Positions 22,067-34,278 are shown, numbered from the stretch's first letter. The stretch: 64,000 nucleotides of DNA from Sipunculus nudus (GCA_026874595.1 CM049316.1:59653676-59717675); one strand, 5' to 3'. A program made the numbers and translations. Notes: generated from the sequence alone by a model not told the origin.

Positions 22067-22500
22067 CTGTGGTTGCCTTTTTGTTCGCGAGGGTTTTAAT
22101 TTCGCGATATTCGCGAATTTGAAATAATCGCGAAAATGAAACCCTCGGGAATAATCGGCCAATTGAGAATGTCCTTCTTATTTAGTGTAATCAATACTTG
22201 TATGGTAATAGGTTAAAACAGAGAGAATTTTTTTTTAATAAATTACATCCTTGCAGGTATAGGGAAATGTAAGCCTTAAATTTTAACTAAACCACCTATG
22301 CTGTGTGTGCGGGCCTATCATTATATAAGAAAATGTCACAAACTCATGACTTATTCTAATTTTATAATACACACAGGTATATAGCTTTGCCAAAGATTTG
22401 ATATAGGTTCTTGTGAGATCGCAAAAATAAAACCCTCGCAAAACATTAAAAATGGAAAATTCGCGAAATTTCAGCCTCGCGAATATGAAGCCAACCACAG
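22067..22500. mobile_element. TIR element with TTCGCGAA subterminal repeats
   Basis: The 434-bp element is flanked by TA (22065-22066, 22501-22502). Left end CTGTGGTTGCCTTTTTGTTC; right end on the opposite strand CTGTGGTTGGCTTCATATTC. Each end continues into a GCGAGG block and several TTCGCGAA/TCGCGAAAT palindromic motifs. No ORF. The regular subterminal motif array could be transposase-binding sites. Confidence 0.85.
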
Positions 22501-23169
22501 TATGTGTGTGTGTGTGTTGCATGTATACGTACCAAGGTAAAAAAGGCGATTTTCACACGTTTGTAAATGTGGCGATTTTAATTATCCTATGAGAAGTCCC
22601 TTTTCATCATATATTCTTCTCTGATTTAATTTTGTTTTAATTCAAACTTTATTTTTTTTTACATTGACTGTACAAATAGTCAGATGGTGTCGTTCGGAAA
22701 TCTTTAAATGCGGAGGAAGCCGGGGGACCCGGGGGAAAACCAGCAATCTGACCAATTTCTTACCTGATTTTACCAATTTATTAATGATAGACTAACCAGT
22801 ATATAGGTAAAGCAGACTTAACCTAGTTATGAGTATGTAACCAATCTAGATTAGTTAAAAATTCAACCAAAAAAAGATTGGTTCCTATGACCAAGAGATT
22901 GTTTTGACACATATCTACCAACTCGTAAAATTACCAATATATTGGTAATTTCAACCAATCTGTTTTTAGAGTGTATGTAAAACAATTTTAGTTAATCGTA
23001 GATTTTGAGAGAAACCACAGCGTGTTACTATAGACGTAATTTGAATATAGGATATCGCAGCAATTCAAGCCAATTCGCAGGGTTCGTTAATGTTCGTAAT
23101 TGTTGACGTGCCCTGTTAGAACATAAAAAAGAGACACTATGTCTAGCATTAAATCACAGCGTAGACAGG
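22501..23169. other. No gene; ATTGGT-rich stretch
   Basis: Between 22745 and 22975 ACCAAT/ATTGGT recurs many times in both orientations, including a TTACCAATATATTGGTAA palindrome (22932-22949). This looks like a degenerate mobile element, but I cannot define its ends. Confidence 0.45.
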
Positions 23170-23965
23170 GTAGACATGGGGTGATTACTTTTTACATATA
23201 TAATCAATTACGATTACGCATATGATTATGGTTACAATTACCAAAATAAGTCCATGTAATCGATTATGATAACGATTACTTTAAAATCACTTCAAAAAGT
23301 TATCATGATTACAGCTACGATTACAATCCTTAAGATGGTCTAAAGGCAACACAGGAATTGCTGTGTTGTGTGCTCGTATACTCATGAGGATGAGGAGATA
23401 ACTGGCAGGTGAATAATACCTGGCTCACTATACCTGCTCTTTTTTTTGCAATACCATTGCCCAGGTGTATCAGTATATAGCTAAGAGCTGTTATAGTAAG
23501 CACTTCACCATGGTCTTAAAATAAAGTTATGATCAACATTCTAAACATGATAAAATTTAGATTTAAAACACTTGTTTTATTTATTCCTCTATTATTTCGT
23601 CTCAACATGCTCACACACACAATCCGGCTAGTACCATCAGATACGTCTACTTCATAAGTATGATTTGATGGCTGTCAGAAGTCACAACAGTTGAATGATT
23701 CAGTGTTATTGATGTTTTACTTCACTAGTGAACGTGGAAGATAAGTTTTCAAAGAAACATTAAATGTAGCCGTTTAAAATTGGAAAACATAAAAGTCACC
23801 ATTGTAAACATATCTTATTAGCATGATAAGGATTAAATATGGGAGAGTAGTCAATTACGATTACAATTACTTTGCTTTAAAAATACGTGAAATCTTTAAC
23901 GATTACGATCATTAAAACAAATGTAATCGATTGTAATTGATTGCGTTTACTTATTACGATTAACC
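23170..23965. mobile_element. hAT-like element with ATTACGATTAC subterminal motifs
   Basis: TCAATTACGATTACG, GTTACAATTACC, GTAATCGATTATG, AACGATTACTTT and AGCTACGATTACAATCC recur at the left end (23180-23330). TCAATTACGATTACAATTAC, TAACGATTACGATC and ATGTAATCGATTGTAATTG recur at the right end (23850-23965). The ~500-bp centre lacks them. Dense GATTAC motifs at both ends with no ORF fits a non-autonomous hAT element. Exact termini are uncertain. Confidence 0.55.
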
Positions 23966-25255
23966 AATGTTTGATGTATGGTATAGTGGAAGAAAATCCA
24001 AGACAATCACAAGCGTTCCTACCTGTTGTGTCCAAGGCCAATTGCATTGTCCAATATTTTTGTATCAGGGTTTTAAAATTCGGCCGGTCGAGTCTGAAAC
24101 ACCTTAGTACCTTTTCAATGGTCACATGCATGGTTTCTATTTAACCGGCCTATACACCTAGCAACTAACAAGCTAGGTGTGTTTAAATTCGGCTCATCAG
24201 GCCCTCAGAAAATCGGTCAAGGTCGGACATAGTCAGGTTTGTGTTGGTCCGAATTTCGTAGTAATCAATTCAATAAAATAATCGGGGAGTGGGACCATGC
24301 ACGGCATTATTTGGGAGCTGCTTAAATCCAGCGATAGCGCCCGAGGATGTATGATAAGATTAAACAAAATGGTTTCACTCAAAGTTAAATCTCTGAAATT
24401 GGAATAGCATCACGTGACCCTCAGTGACGGCTTGTTGGGACTGTCCTTGCACATGACGTTTATATAACACGTAGATTTATCTGTAAACTTTTTAGTTGTT
24501 ATTCGACATTGGGACAACCCCAGGCATTCACTGTGCATGCGCTGCCCAGGTTGTTTCCAAAGCGTCTGAGGTCGTTGTTCTGTGAGTCAACTTGCCGACT
24601 ATATCAATCATCAAAATGCATGACGCGGAGCCAATGTTACAGTCAAGGACTTTATGTGATGCATATCACATGAACGTATCATGTACAATCTGAAAAGCTT
24701 TTTCTTACCCTTAGGAGTAGCTTACTTTCGGCGTTATTTAGATATTGTCATGTATATATAAGGGGCCGTCAAATGCCACGATTTACTGTGATTGTTTAAC
24801 TATTTTGAAACAATAGTGTAGGGATCGTATGAAAAAAAAAAACACTGCAAGCATACTTACATTCTCATATAACGTTGCCTATCACGCATGTACGCGCACA
24901 CGCACACAAGTTTAAAGTGGCCTGTCTCGACATCTGATGTAGATTGACCAAAAATGAGCCCTTAATTTATTTGAACCTTTCATAAAACCAAGCCAAAACA
25001 CACCGATCCCGCTGCACACAGGCAGTTTGTTTTGTTTATATTCACATGTTATAACATGTGGGGGGGTTAAAAAAAATCTAAATACATTCATCAAGGACAT
25101 CTGGTGGCAAGTCAAGCAAACCTGAGTTTTGCAAAGCGCGTTTGCAACAAGTGACCTTTGAAATTCAGCATACAGGAATCTAGAACCATTTTGACCCTCT
25201 GACATTAGAGAGTCTACGACCAGCGTTTAAGCGTCAAAGTGCCTTAACATCATGC
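23966..25255. other. No gene supported
   Basis: It contains a 9-bp hairpin ACACCTAGC/GCTAGGTGT at 24154-24180. The minus frame 24912-25205 (97 codons) has no recognisable domain. Confidence 0.5.
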
Positions 25256-25795
25256 AACAAGAACCGCATATTAATTCTCTATGAGGATGCAAATATTTTC
25301 GTCATTTTTGACAACGCCTCATGGCCTACAAGTATATGCTGTCACTTGAAATAAACCAGACTAAACATTAGCTTTTTTAGTATACATTCTAGCGAGAAAA
25401 TTTGTGATTTAACCCGACATATTGGATACCCCTCTACGTGTTTGTTGATTTTTTTTACCGCATAAATACAAGCATGGCTCACATGGGTTACAGGCCGACA
25501 GCCACCTCGTACACGATAAAGGAAATGACTAGTTACCATAGAGACGGATTTAAAGTTTGGTTTGTTAGGTCACATGTATTCTTTTGTGTTAATTCATCAT
25601 TGGTAGCCTAATGTTTAAATAATGGGTTGTTTACCACGATATCAATGCAACAGGATTGGTGGCCGTTCCAGTATATTCCCCCACATGGCTTGTATCACGA
25701 CTAAAGTTAGCTAGGAACCAGCCCAAATATAAATGCCTAATGAATCGTGTATTCACGGCTAATATGCAACCAACTACCTTAGGTTACATGGCGCA
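25256..25795 (+). mobile_element. Copy of the GATGCAAATATTTTCGTC repeat family
   Basis: It aligns with 35090-35550 along its length and with 12395-12700 in its first 330 bp. Blocks include GATGCAAATATTTTCGTCAT, GACAACGCCTCATGGCCTA, GAAATAAACCAGACTAA, ACAAGCATGGCTCACA and, near the right end, ATATAAATGCCTAATGAATC. No inverted partner is found nearby. The perfect octamer ATGCAAAT is kept in every copy. Confidence 0.7.
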
Positions 25796-26210
25796 TGTAC
25801 TGGCACGTAAACTGTGTTTAATTTAGGTAAATGTAACATCACGTGGGTTTGATGTTGTGTTTGTTATGTGCACGGTAGATTTCATCCAGAACAGAGACTG
25901 GGCCCTGATTTGAATGGCTGGCACAAAGAGTGACGTCACAGGCAAAATTAGGAAATGCTATCAAAACATGTCGTTTTTATTCTTCTCTGAAAATTTGGAG
26001 CTGACAGTGTCAGAAATACTAAGCTTTTGATGAGATCTAGAATTTTAGTCACAGGGGATTTCCCTGTGTGTGACATCACTGCCGAGTTTGACAGTGCTCA
26101 TAGATGTGACAATAGTATTTGAACAAATTACATACCCTGTCCTCATTTTTTTTTGTGGAAAAAAATAGAAAAATGTTTATCCTGCAGGCATTGGGTTCAT
26201 TTTATATATA

Positions 26211-26246
<36 letters not shown>

Positions 26247-26697
26247 GTATATATGTATTTGAGGTTCCTTTACCTTCAGTGTATCAAATTTTCATGATTT
26301 ATTCTGACCTTAAACAAATATTTATTACCTTTTTTCCATCTATTGCGTTGTGTATTTCAGCTCGAACTGTGTTTTCCGCGATTCACTTATAGTAAATTTC
26401 AATTCATTGTTTACATTTTTACAGTCGTATATCGCTCAATGGCACTTTACACATTCAGAAGAAGACACTTGGTGTCATAAACAAGCTCAAGCTTTACATG
26501 TATTGGGCATGGTCACGTTAATTAACATCAATTACAATTAAATCTGATCGTCAAACACAAGGTGTGGTACAAGGAGAGACGGATGCAGTTTTCCTGAACA
26601 TCATTGAGAAATTAGAATCAATTTAGAAATTATGTTAGAAAAATAGTTTTAGTGTCAAGAAATAAGAGGGGTCGAGAGATTTGTTACGGTAATGTAC
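25796..26697. other. No gene seen; short TA tract
   Basis: Unique sequence with interrupted TA repeats at 26205-26256. Confidence 0.5.
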
Positions 26698-26738
<41 letters not shown>

Positions 26739-26778
26739 GACAGAGAGAGAATGAGAGAGAGAGAGAATGAGAGAGAGA
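26698..26778. repeat. (GA)n-(GACA)n microsatellite
   Basis: A GA tract, then about seven GACA units, then further GA units interrupted by AATGA. Confidence 0.95.
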
Positions 26779-27367
26779 TGTAGAGACAGTTTGCATTTAA
26801 AATATCATGGATTTTGGAAATGTGGGTGGCAGGGTGTTTGTGGGTATGTATATGTAACAGGTTTAATTAAAGTTGGAGTGGTTTCTGACAGGATTTAACG
26901 GGAATGGGGGGTGGGGGTGGGGGGGGGGGGGGGTTACAACCCTCGACTCAATACCCCCTTTAAATATTGACCTGATTATAGTTAGAAGAACCTGCATGTG
27001 ATCGTTCGGGGAATGCGGTCACAAAAACATTGTTGAACTAAATGACACTGTGGGAACATTAAACTAGTGTTTGCGGTAGTTTATTGTAATCCGGTTTCTC
27101 GAGAATGGAATATGTCTATACTTTTGGCAAACTGTAATTTTTTTTCTAACCATTGATGATCAGTCGTATAACTATTGTGATAACTATATGTGAGTATGTT
27201 ATCAGGAAGCGTCAACAATGGTCTGTGTTTTATAACATTTATAGAGGTCAGATAATAGTAAGGACAGACATTTTTTTTAGTTTTACGAACATTTTGTGGA
27301 GAAGGGTATTAAAAGTCGAAATCTGCTTTCTAAGAAATGTAAGCCTCCTCCATGTGTTTGTATTCAC
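26779..27367. other. No gene; poly-G run
   Basis: A G-rich run at about 26907-26933. The 27153-27437 plus frame (94 codons) overlaps the next repeat, and its C-terminal residues are repeat-encoded. Confidence 0.55.
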
Positions 27368-27870
27368 CCAATTCGGCCAATATCCTCAGGTTGACTCATG
27401 CATAAGTGACTCTACATTTGTGAATATTTCTGAATGACGTTCCTGGATCCGGATCATGTGCCGAATCCACACCAACATGTAATGTCCACTCAAACATGGG
27501 TTAGTTTGTAATCAGGAAACAAATACTAGTATGTGGACAGATGGCTCCTTGACTTTTGACCATGCAACCCAGAATAATTAAGGTTCTTTCCCTATTGGCA
27601 GGTCAGATTTATGTGCAAGATGGAAGGGTTTGGCTTAAAATGCATCCACAATCTTTCTGAAATGGTGGGTCCCTTGACCTTTGGTCTCATGACACCTACA
27701 TCTTACATTACTGGTGGGTCATATATAAGTCAAGATTGAAACCAATATATCAATCGAAACTAAAGTTGCCATCCGCAAAAAAATTTGACGGACATACAGA
27801 AAGACGAACAGACGAACGGACGGATGGACAGGGTGATTAAAATAGGGCATCTGCTAATTCAAGCAGTGCC
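27368..27870. mobile_element. Helitron-like element Y, copy B (reversed)
   Basis: This is the reverse-oriented partner of 9801-10480. Read on the minus strand it runs: hairpin (27843-27873) with CTGCT pairing AGCAG, a TCCGTCCGTTCGTCTG-type microsatellite (27790-27831), then core units with CTTGACTTATATATG and a CCAAAGGTCAAGG block, then CCATCTGTCCACATA. The outer ~105 bp (27368-27475) also match 31847-31952 in inverted orientation. Confidence 0.65.
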
Positions 27871-28486
27871 CTAATAAACACACAAGGTTTCAGGACACAA
27901 ATGAAACGACAGTTGCGAATCTGATAGTATCAATATAATTTGGCAGTCTCAAAATAAAGGGAAAAATGCATCAAATAGAAAAAAAATACAGGTGGCGCTC
28001 CCAGTCTTCAGGACCTGAAGAATTCAATTATAATAAAAAAATTCACTGGGATTCAGTACAATGGGCGAAACTACAGCTGAGAAACTAACATAACTACAGT
28101 CTTTTGATGGTCTCAAATCAGAAAAAAAATCGTAACAATTACGAAAAAATACAGGTGGCGCCACGAGTTTTCGGGAACTGACAAAACTTGTCATGGTCAA
28201 TATTCAAGGCAAGATTCATGGCAATCCATGCATTAATTATCAGGATACCGGAGGTTATGTATCAATTTTTTAATTATTCTTGGGGTACTTACAAGCCCTA
28301 TAGCTCGGAGGATATAGGTCGCAGTGACCAGTGGGATTTATTATTAACCTACATGGCCATGCAGCAACAAGTTTCTAGGGTTAGCGGTTAAGATTTGTGC
28401 CCTGCTAACGGACAACCGGACGGACGACAGAAAAAGCGCCATTCCTATACCTCAGTTGACTTTCAGTCAGCTGAGCTAAAAACCTC
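27871..28486. mobile_element. Helitron-like element X, copy B (reversed)
   Basis: The reverse-oriented partner of 9203-9800. Shared blocks include GATACTATCAGATTCGCAAC and CACCTGTATTTTTT, both read on the minus strand. On the plus strand it ends with CGGACAACCGGACGGACGAC and a near-perfect hairpin CTCAGTTGACT-TTC-AGTCAGCTGAG (28451-28475). Its last core unit (TACTTACAAGCCCTATAGCT, CGGAGGATATAGG) is the same family as the units at 62155-62830. Confidence 0.7.
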
Positions 28487-29375
28487 AAGATGACTAGACA
28501 ACATATGACCAACGGGTCGCCGTTTGAGAGTACGGCACACTGTCGTTCTATGATAAAACTAAGGAAGAAAGAAATGAATAACTCTTACCGTAGCGAGTAG
28601 AAAATTTCACTGGCTTGAGGTCAGTGGTCGAAGGTGAAAGGCATCGGCTGAAGTGCAGAAAGACAACATGTGCCGCTTCACGTCTTTGATTCTGTCCGGA
28701 TGTTAATTGTGCCAAAGTCAAGGTAATTAAGTTTTAAATCGTAACTTTCCCAAATGTCTGACTGCAATAAATAAGTCATTTGCACTAATATCCATAGCCT
28801 GTGAGCGAATTTGGCTCTCTCTATTGACACATGGGCTATGAGAGGTTTGCGCAACTATTTGACTGCTCTTAAGAAGACACACTGCTACCGACTCCTTGTG
28901 GAAGAATATGGTACTGTTAAGACAGATGGGTTTAGAGTCAAGGAAAATTAATTTGGCAAGTGAACTGACTAAATACCTGACTTTCTCTTTACCTCCGGCG
29001 CTGTATAAACGAATTTATCATTTGAGTGCTGTAAAGGGTACATTATTTCCTTAATTCAATTAGTGGGAATTATAAACAAAACTTCGATCATTAACCTTGA
29101 AATTTTGCTAATTATTTTTTACCAGTAGAAAAATGTATATGAATAGTATATCAAGAGAAGCTTTGAATGATGACAGAGATGATGATATACACATATTGTT
29201 TCCTTTTTATATTGTCAACATGGTGATGTATGGGACCAATAGGAATAAAAGCGGTTCCGTAATATAACCATTTTATAAAATAAATTGTTTACTCTACAGG
29301 AACAGAAAAGAAGTTGTAACTGTTCAGGGATACCTGAGTTATTCAAAGCTGACATTTTACGGTGCTTTGAAACTT
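28487..29375. other. No gene seen
   Basis: No supported frame and no repeat recognised. Confidence 0.5.
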
Positions 29376-29402
29376 CTGCTGCTGCTGCTGCTGCTGCTGC
29401 TG
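29376..29402. repeat. (CTG)9 trinucleotide repeat
   Basis: Nine perfect CTG units. On the minus strand it gives a poly-Ala run inside a 76-codon frame with no other support. Confidence 0.95.
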
Positions 29403-29514
29403 AAAGCATCTGGTACAATCTGTCAATCATTTTGTTACCTATCACCGCTACTTAGTTCAGGAGAGGGTGTCTGACAAAGTTAAACAACCTTCTTTCTTCC
29501 TTTTTTTCTGCCTG

Positions 29515-29537
29515 TCTGTCTGTCTGTCTGTCTGTCA

Positions 29538-29596
<59 letters not shown>

Positions 29597-29597
29597 C
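29515..29597. repeat. (TGTC)n-(TC)n microsatellite
   Basis: About six TGTC units, then a long TC tract. It lies between two copies of GGGTGTCTGA.AAAGTTAAACAAC (29466-29490 and 29601-29624), a direct duplication of the flank. Confidence 0.95.
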
Positions 29598-29643
29598 GTG
29601 GGTGTCTGAAAAGTTAAACAACATTCTTTTTTCTTAAGCATGA

Positions 29644-29712
29644 AGAGTGCCGCGATTAGTTACATTAACTATTTTTACAATCCGTGTAAAATAAATAAGT
29701 TTATATTTATAT
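29644..29712 (+). mobile_element. SINE 3'-tail fragment
   Basis: GAAGAGTGCCGCGATTAGTT, then TTAACTATTTTTACAATCCG and TGTAAAATAAATAAGTTTAT match the tail of the SINE at 17330-17395. The tRNA-like head is absent. Confidence 0.65.
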
Positions 29713-30581
29713 AATGGGGCCCAAACGTTGGCTTCTTGATAACAGCCATGAATGAAACCTCACCAAGTCCTATGGAGAACAATCGTCCTTGTCAGGGTCA
29801 CTAATATCCAATGTTGATTTATCTGTAGTTGCAGCTGATTTTAGACATCAACAGGTCGGGAATGCCACAGAGGGTATCATCACAGACGTCCAATGCACCT
29901 CCGCTGTTCAGGTTGTTCCCCCAAACGTCAAAGGCCAATGCACTGGCCGTGCATGTATTTCCATCACAAATAAAGCAAACAGTGTATTCGTGATGTTTAT
30001 CCCTAAATCCCAGCGGGCGTTAACATATAGAGGACGGAGTAAACAGAAACTCTTTTTTTTTCATAATCTGTGTAACAACAAAGAATCGTTTCTTCGGGTC
30101 TGCTCATGTAAATCTGATACAAACAAGGAAGCAACCCAACGTTTTTGCACTGATACTTTAATGCATTTTAAATATGAATTTTGAATAAATAAAGTACATA
30201 AATTATAAATATAAATGTTATAGTTCACTTGCAATGAAGAAACATATGTCCTAACAATTTAAATGCTGATTCCAGCCAAATTTAAGGATCAGCATTTGTC
30301 TGTACATTTATAAGTTAAATTGAGATTTTGTTTAAAATACTGTATCATACATGAAACAGATGGTTGCAGTTAGATACCACATTTTGCATAGATAACAGCT
30401 CTCTAAAAACTGTAGTAGTTGTAGTTGTAGTATTTTTTTTTCGGATGAACACTTTTACATCAGTGAAAGCAATAACGTACATAGTGTTGGTCTTATTGTA
30501 TGGTTGCCATTGTCGGAGCTGGTGTCTGAGTCTTGTCATTGCGAAAGAGAAATCAAACATATATAGTAAAATGTTCATTTA
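29713..30581. other. No gene supported; one longer open frame
   Basis: A 131-codon plus-strand frame (29789-30184) covers a slightly GC-richer patch (29830-30020). It has no signal peptide, domain or clear splice site, and the antisense strand is also partly open, so I do not call it a gene. Confidence 0.5.
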
Positions 30582-30709
30582 GGCAAAAAAAATAAGGTTT
30601 GGTTCTCAGGTACTCTCAGAAACCATTGCGGGCGGGCGATTTTTTTTTAAACTTTTTTTTGTATGTTTCGATAAAAATGTCATATGATCAGGGAAAAGAA
30701 TGATTATAA
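30582..30709. mobile_element. Truncated copy of the GGCCAAAAAATAAAA MITE
   Basis: The left 128 bp of the family (GGCAAAAAAAATAAGGTTTG, GTTCTCAG, CATTGCGGGCGGGCG, TCGATAAAAATGTCATATGA) ends exactly where the next, complete copy starts. It has TA before its first base. Confidence 0.8.
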
Positions 30710-31004
30710 GGCCAAAATAAAAAAAAAGGTATGGTTCTCAGGCACTTTATTTCAGAAATCAGTGCGGGCGGGCGGTATTTTATTGTTTACCTTTTTTGTA
30801 TGTTTCGATAAGAATGTCACATGATCAGGGAAAAGCATGAAAATAACAGATTTTTTTTTGGTTAAACAGGTAAAAGCACTATATAAATTGTACTATTTTA
30901 ACTTCTTGAAAGATAAAAATCAAAATAAAAACATTTGATGGGGGGGGGGGGGTTAAATTTGACGCGGGCGGTGCCTGTGAACCATACCTTTTATTTTTAT
31001 TGGC
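30710..31004. mobile_element. Complete GGCCAAAAAATAAAA MITE
   Basis: The 295-bp copy has left end GGCCAAAATAAAAAAAAAGG followed by TATGGTTCTCAGGC. Its right end on the opposite strand is GGCCAATAAAAATAAAAGGT followed by ATGGTTCACAGGC. It abuts the truncated copy without spacer, and TA follows the right end (31005-31006). A poly-G run (about 30941-30954) lies next to the GACGCGGGCGG block. Confidence 0.85.
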
Positions 31005-31846
31005 CTAATTAAATTAATTTATATATATATATTTGTAAATATAGTATATATTAGTACAGTTTTTTTTTCAAAGATAGTGTTAAGGTGTAAGATTCCCTTA
31101 AAGTGCACGGTTGATAGGGCATTTGGTTGTTTAATAAAAATTATTATGAATCTCTCCAGCTGGTTATGCCTACACATACTAGTATACATTGGTCTCAGCC
31201 CATCCTTAATATCCCGGGACCCGCTCAAGGCATGCATCATGGCCACACAAATCAAAGCGGTTAATTACATTATAAAAAATAAGAAGAACCGTAATACACC
31301 TGTTGACTATAAAAAAATGACCTATATAGTCGTCACGGTATGTGACCTGATCTTGACTAGACCATGCAGTCACTGACTCAGCGTGTTTACACTTAGACGT
31401 GAGGTGAATGCCCCCTTATCTATAAAAAATGTGCCGCTGTAGATGAAAAGAGGTGAGATGATCAGTGACACATGCATACCACGGGCCAGGGCTCATGTAG
31501 AAAACATTATATGGGGTGAATGGACTATTTATTGTTTCAACGTGTGGGTGAATGATCATGTTTTTATATTTAGTAACGTGCCCACGTGCGAGTTTTCCTG
31601 TCTTGTGTCACGTAGCCAAAAGTATTAACTACATGCATGTACTCTTAAATTTATAATTTGATAAGTCCTTACGATTACATGACTTCTTTAATGCATTCCT
31701 CAGGAGAGTGTGCGTTCATGTCCGTGTGTGTGTGTGTGTTGTGTGTGATTGTTCACAACATAACTCACGCAATCATGAACGGAATATCATGACATTTTTA
31801 GTGCATTTCGGGAACAGGCCAAGAAAGAATCGGTTAGAATTTTGTG
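31005..31846. other. No gene seen
   Basis: The AT-rich 31019-31060 and a (TG)n tract near 31725-31745 stand out. Overlapping frames 31019-31376 on both strands lack features. Confidence 0.5.
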
Positions 31847-31952
31847 TAGATCCGCACATGATCCGGGTTCCGGAACGTCATCAAGCAATATTCACAAATG
31901 TAAAATCACTTATACACGAAACCAGAGAATATAGTCCGAATAAGTGAATGCA
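31847..31952 (+). repeat. Inverted copy of the 27.4-kb block
   Basis: CGCACATGATCCGG, TCCGGAACGTCAT, AATATTCACAAATGTA and TCACTTAT match the minus strand of 27368-27475. The similarity produces matching peptide fragments (CISDxTFVNI) in two unrelated short frames, a warning against calling them proteins. Confidence 0.75.
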
Positions 31953-34277
31953 AACGCGGGTTGGGGAGCATCCCACAATAGGGACAACCACAAGGCCGGG
32001 GCTCGCATTCCTTAGAATGGAGTTGGCCATACTTCTCAGTATTATGAGGAAAACATTTTTGCTAGACCATATATATATGGCCATATTAGTTATAACAGGA
32101 GGAGCACAATACAAATGTAAACGCATTGACTTGAGCATGTTTATACATTAGCATGGTAACTTTACCTTCATGACCCAGAACACCCTTGCATACTGTTCCC
32201 CTTTTCAGAATCTTGTTATATTTTTCGGGTTTACTCTTAGGGACGAACGCTCTTTACACAGCCTTTACCTATAGAAGCGTAAAATTGCCGCTGCCTCGGG
32301 AGTGTAACACAGACGCTAAGGCCTGTTTTCTGAAAACTGTTGCGTCGCCGGCTCCCAGCGAATTTGATATGGGGTTTTAACGAAACGATCTGCATTAGTA
32401 GTTTTCGTGTTTGAAGGCCTAATATACAAATGTTTACATTACATTTTATGTTGAAAGGGCTATACATTAAACTGATCATTCTTGAAAGCATGAAGCGCCC
32501 CAAACTCAATTATTGGTTGTTTGGTTCAGGAATACCAAATTAAAAATATACATCGGAACACCCATGTTGACATTGTTGTAATAGGGCGCGCCACCATGTG
32601 TCTATGGTATAAGAGCCTATATTGGACATTCTCCACACAGAGGGGTTATCTGAGTATATTGTCAAGAACTACCAATATATCTTGACTGCGTGGAGGTTGG
32701 TGTAAAGGAACCAGCACCACCCATACATGTTTAATGTATAAGGTCTCTGTACTCTTGCGTTCATACTTCCATTATTTGGGTGTAAAATAGAGCAGTGACC
32801 ATTTTTTATGGTAAACATTTACCACACTTGCATTTACTATACGTTTATCAATGGAAACGTTGTCAAATCTTACAGTGGTGCATCCGGTTTTATAATTATA
32901 TGTAACCACACGGGAAGTCCATGGACTCCACATTGCGCCACTCGCTATAATAACAGAAATGAAGAGTCCATTCTCATGGGTTATGAGAGATACAGAACAG
33001 ACGATAAATATATTGCGGTCGATTTTTTTATTTGCTGTATCTGGTGTCTATAGACAAACTGCTTCCATATACATTCATACTGTTAGGCAAGAAATCTACG
33101 TTGTGTTAACCAAATTTGCTGTCTGAGCCGTAGAATTTGAGCAGGGAACAAATCAACCATAGAGTTTTATTTTCTACTTACACTCAAAGGTCAGAAAGAA
33201 AACAATAAAGGGCCAATTAACTTCAAATGCACCCAATCTCTTAACGATTTGTGAAACATAAAGACACCATTAAACAAGGGTGGAGATTTAATGCTTTTGT
33301 GTTGCATAAATCTCCGCTCAAATATATTGTTATTTAAACACTGATAAAGATCTTAAAAGATCTTGCAGTATAACCTATCGTGCTTTAAAACTGATATATA
33401 TGTTGCGACAACTTAAAGGGGCATGTTAATATGCCAGGTATGTTAAACATACAAGAAGTATAATGTTTTCTCCTTGAAATATCATGGTGTCTATCAATAT
33501 TTCGTGCTGAAACAGTTAGTTACTGCTTACTCTTGTGCACACGTGAAAATGAACTTCTCCCAGGCGCGATCATTGGCACGAAACCTGGTAGCCGGCGTTT
33601 CTCCTGAGTTTCGTCTTTTATGTTTCTTCCGATTGTTTTGGGTTGTTGCGCATGCTCAATGTCGGGCCTTTTGTTATAGTAAACAGACACACTGAGAAGG
33701 AAAATTAGGATGAGGTCCTGTACTTCCAGGATAGTGACTTTCCCGCAGTTATGCATACTTTGGTTATAAATTCCGTTTTTATTTTGCAGTCCCGTGGTAA
33801 CTAACAGCTTACCAAATCCATATTTTTTTTTAATGTACACCAATATCATAAGTAGAATATGAATGGCATTTCAGTATCATTATCAACATATCAGAGAACA
33901 ATATATAGCAGAAAGATGCTGGATGCCCCTTTATTGCACAACGTCTATTGAACTGATGTTGACAAAGCAGAATTAGTAAGGAATTAAGCATTCTATCTCT
34001 ATCCGGACGAGCGAAATTAGAGTAAAAATATGGGAAAAGACCAATTCGAAATAATGAACGTTATGATCTGATAAGATTAGCAAAAATTGTGCAGAGTTAC
34101 ACTGACAGAATAACATACGTCATTTGATCATTGACATTTATGTTAATATCATGTGCGTAAGTATATGAATACATCTGGTATATTGAAATGTGTAATGTTA
34201 AACTGTAACAAGTACACTGTGTATTGAAATGTAACATTGACGATGGACTGTTATATGTACCAGTGACTTTGAACTAC

Positions 34278-34278
<1 letters not shown>
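31953..34278. other. No gene supported
   Basis: Several 60-110-codon frames (for example 33520-33849 minus, 32237-32509 minus) overlap on opposite strands without recognisable domains. No clear repeat was seen. Confidence 0.45.

Noticed and set aside
29376..29402. Poly-Ala or poly-Leu coding repeat
   Set aside because: The surrounding frames are short and featureless, so the (CTG)9 is treated as a plain microsatellite.
29789..30184. 131-codon plus-strand ORF
   Set aside because: No domain, signal peptide or splice signals. Length is within chance expectation for several hundred frames in this window.
27153..31947. Shared peptide CISDxTFVNI in two frames, suggesting a conserved protein
   Set aside because: The similarity comes from a 106-bp inverted nucleotide repeat, and the rest of each frame is unrelated.
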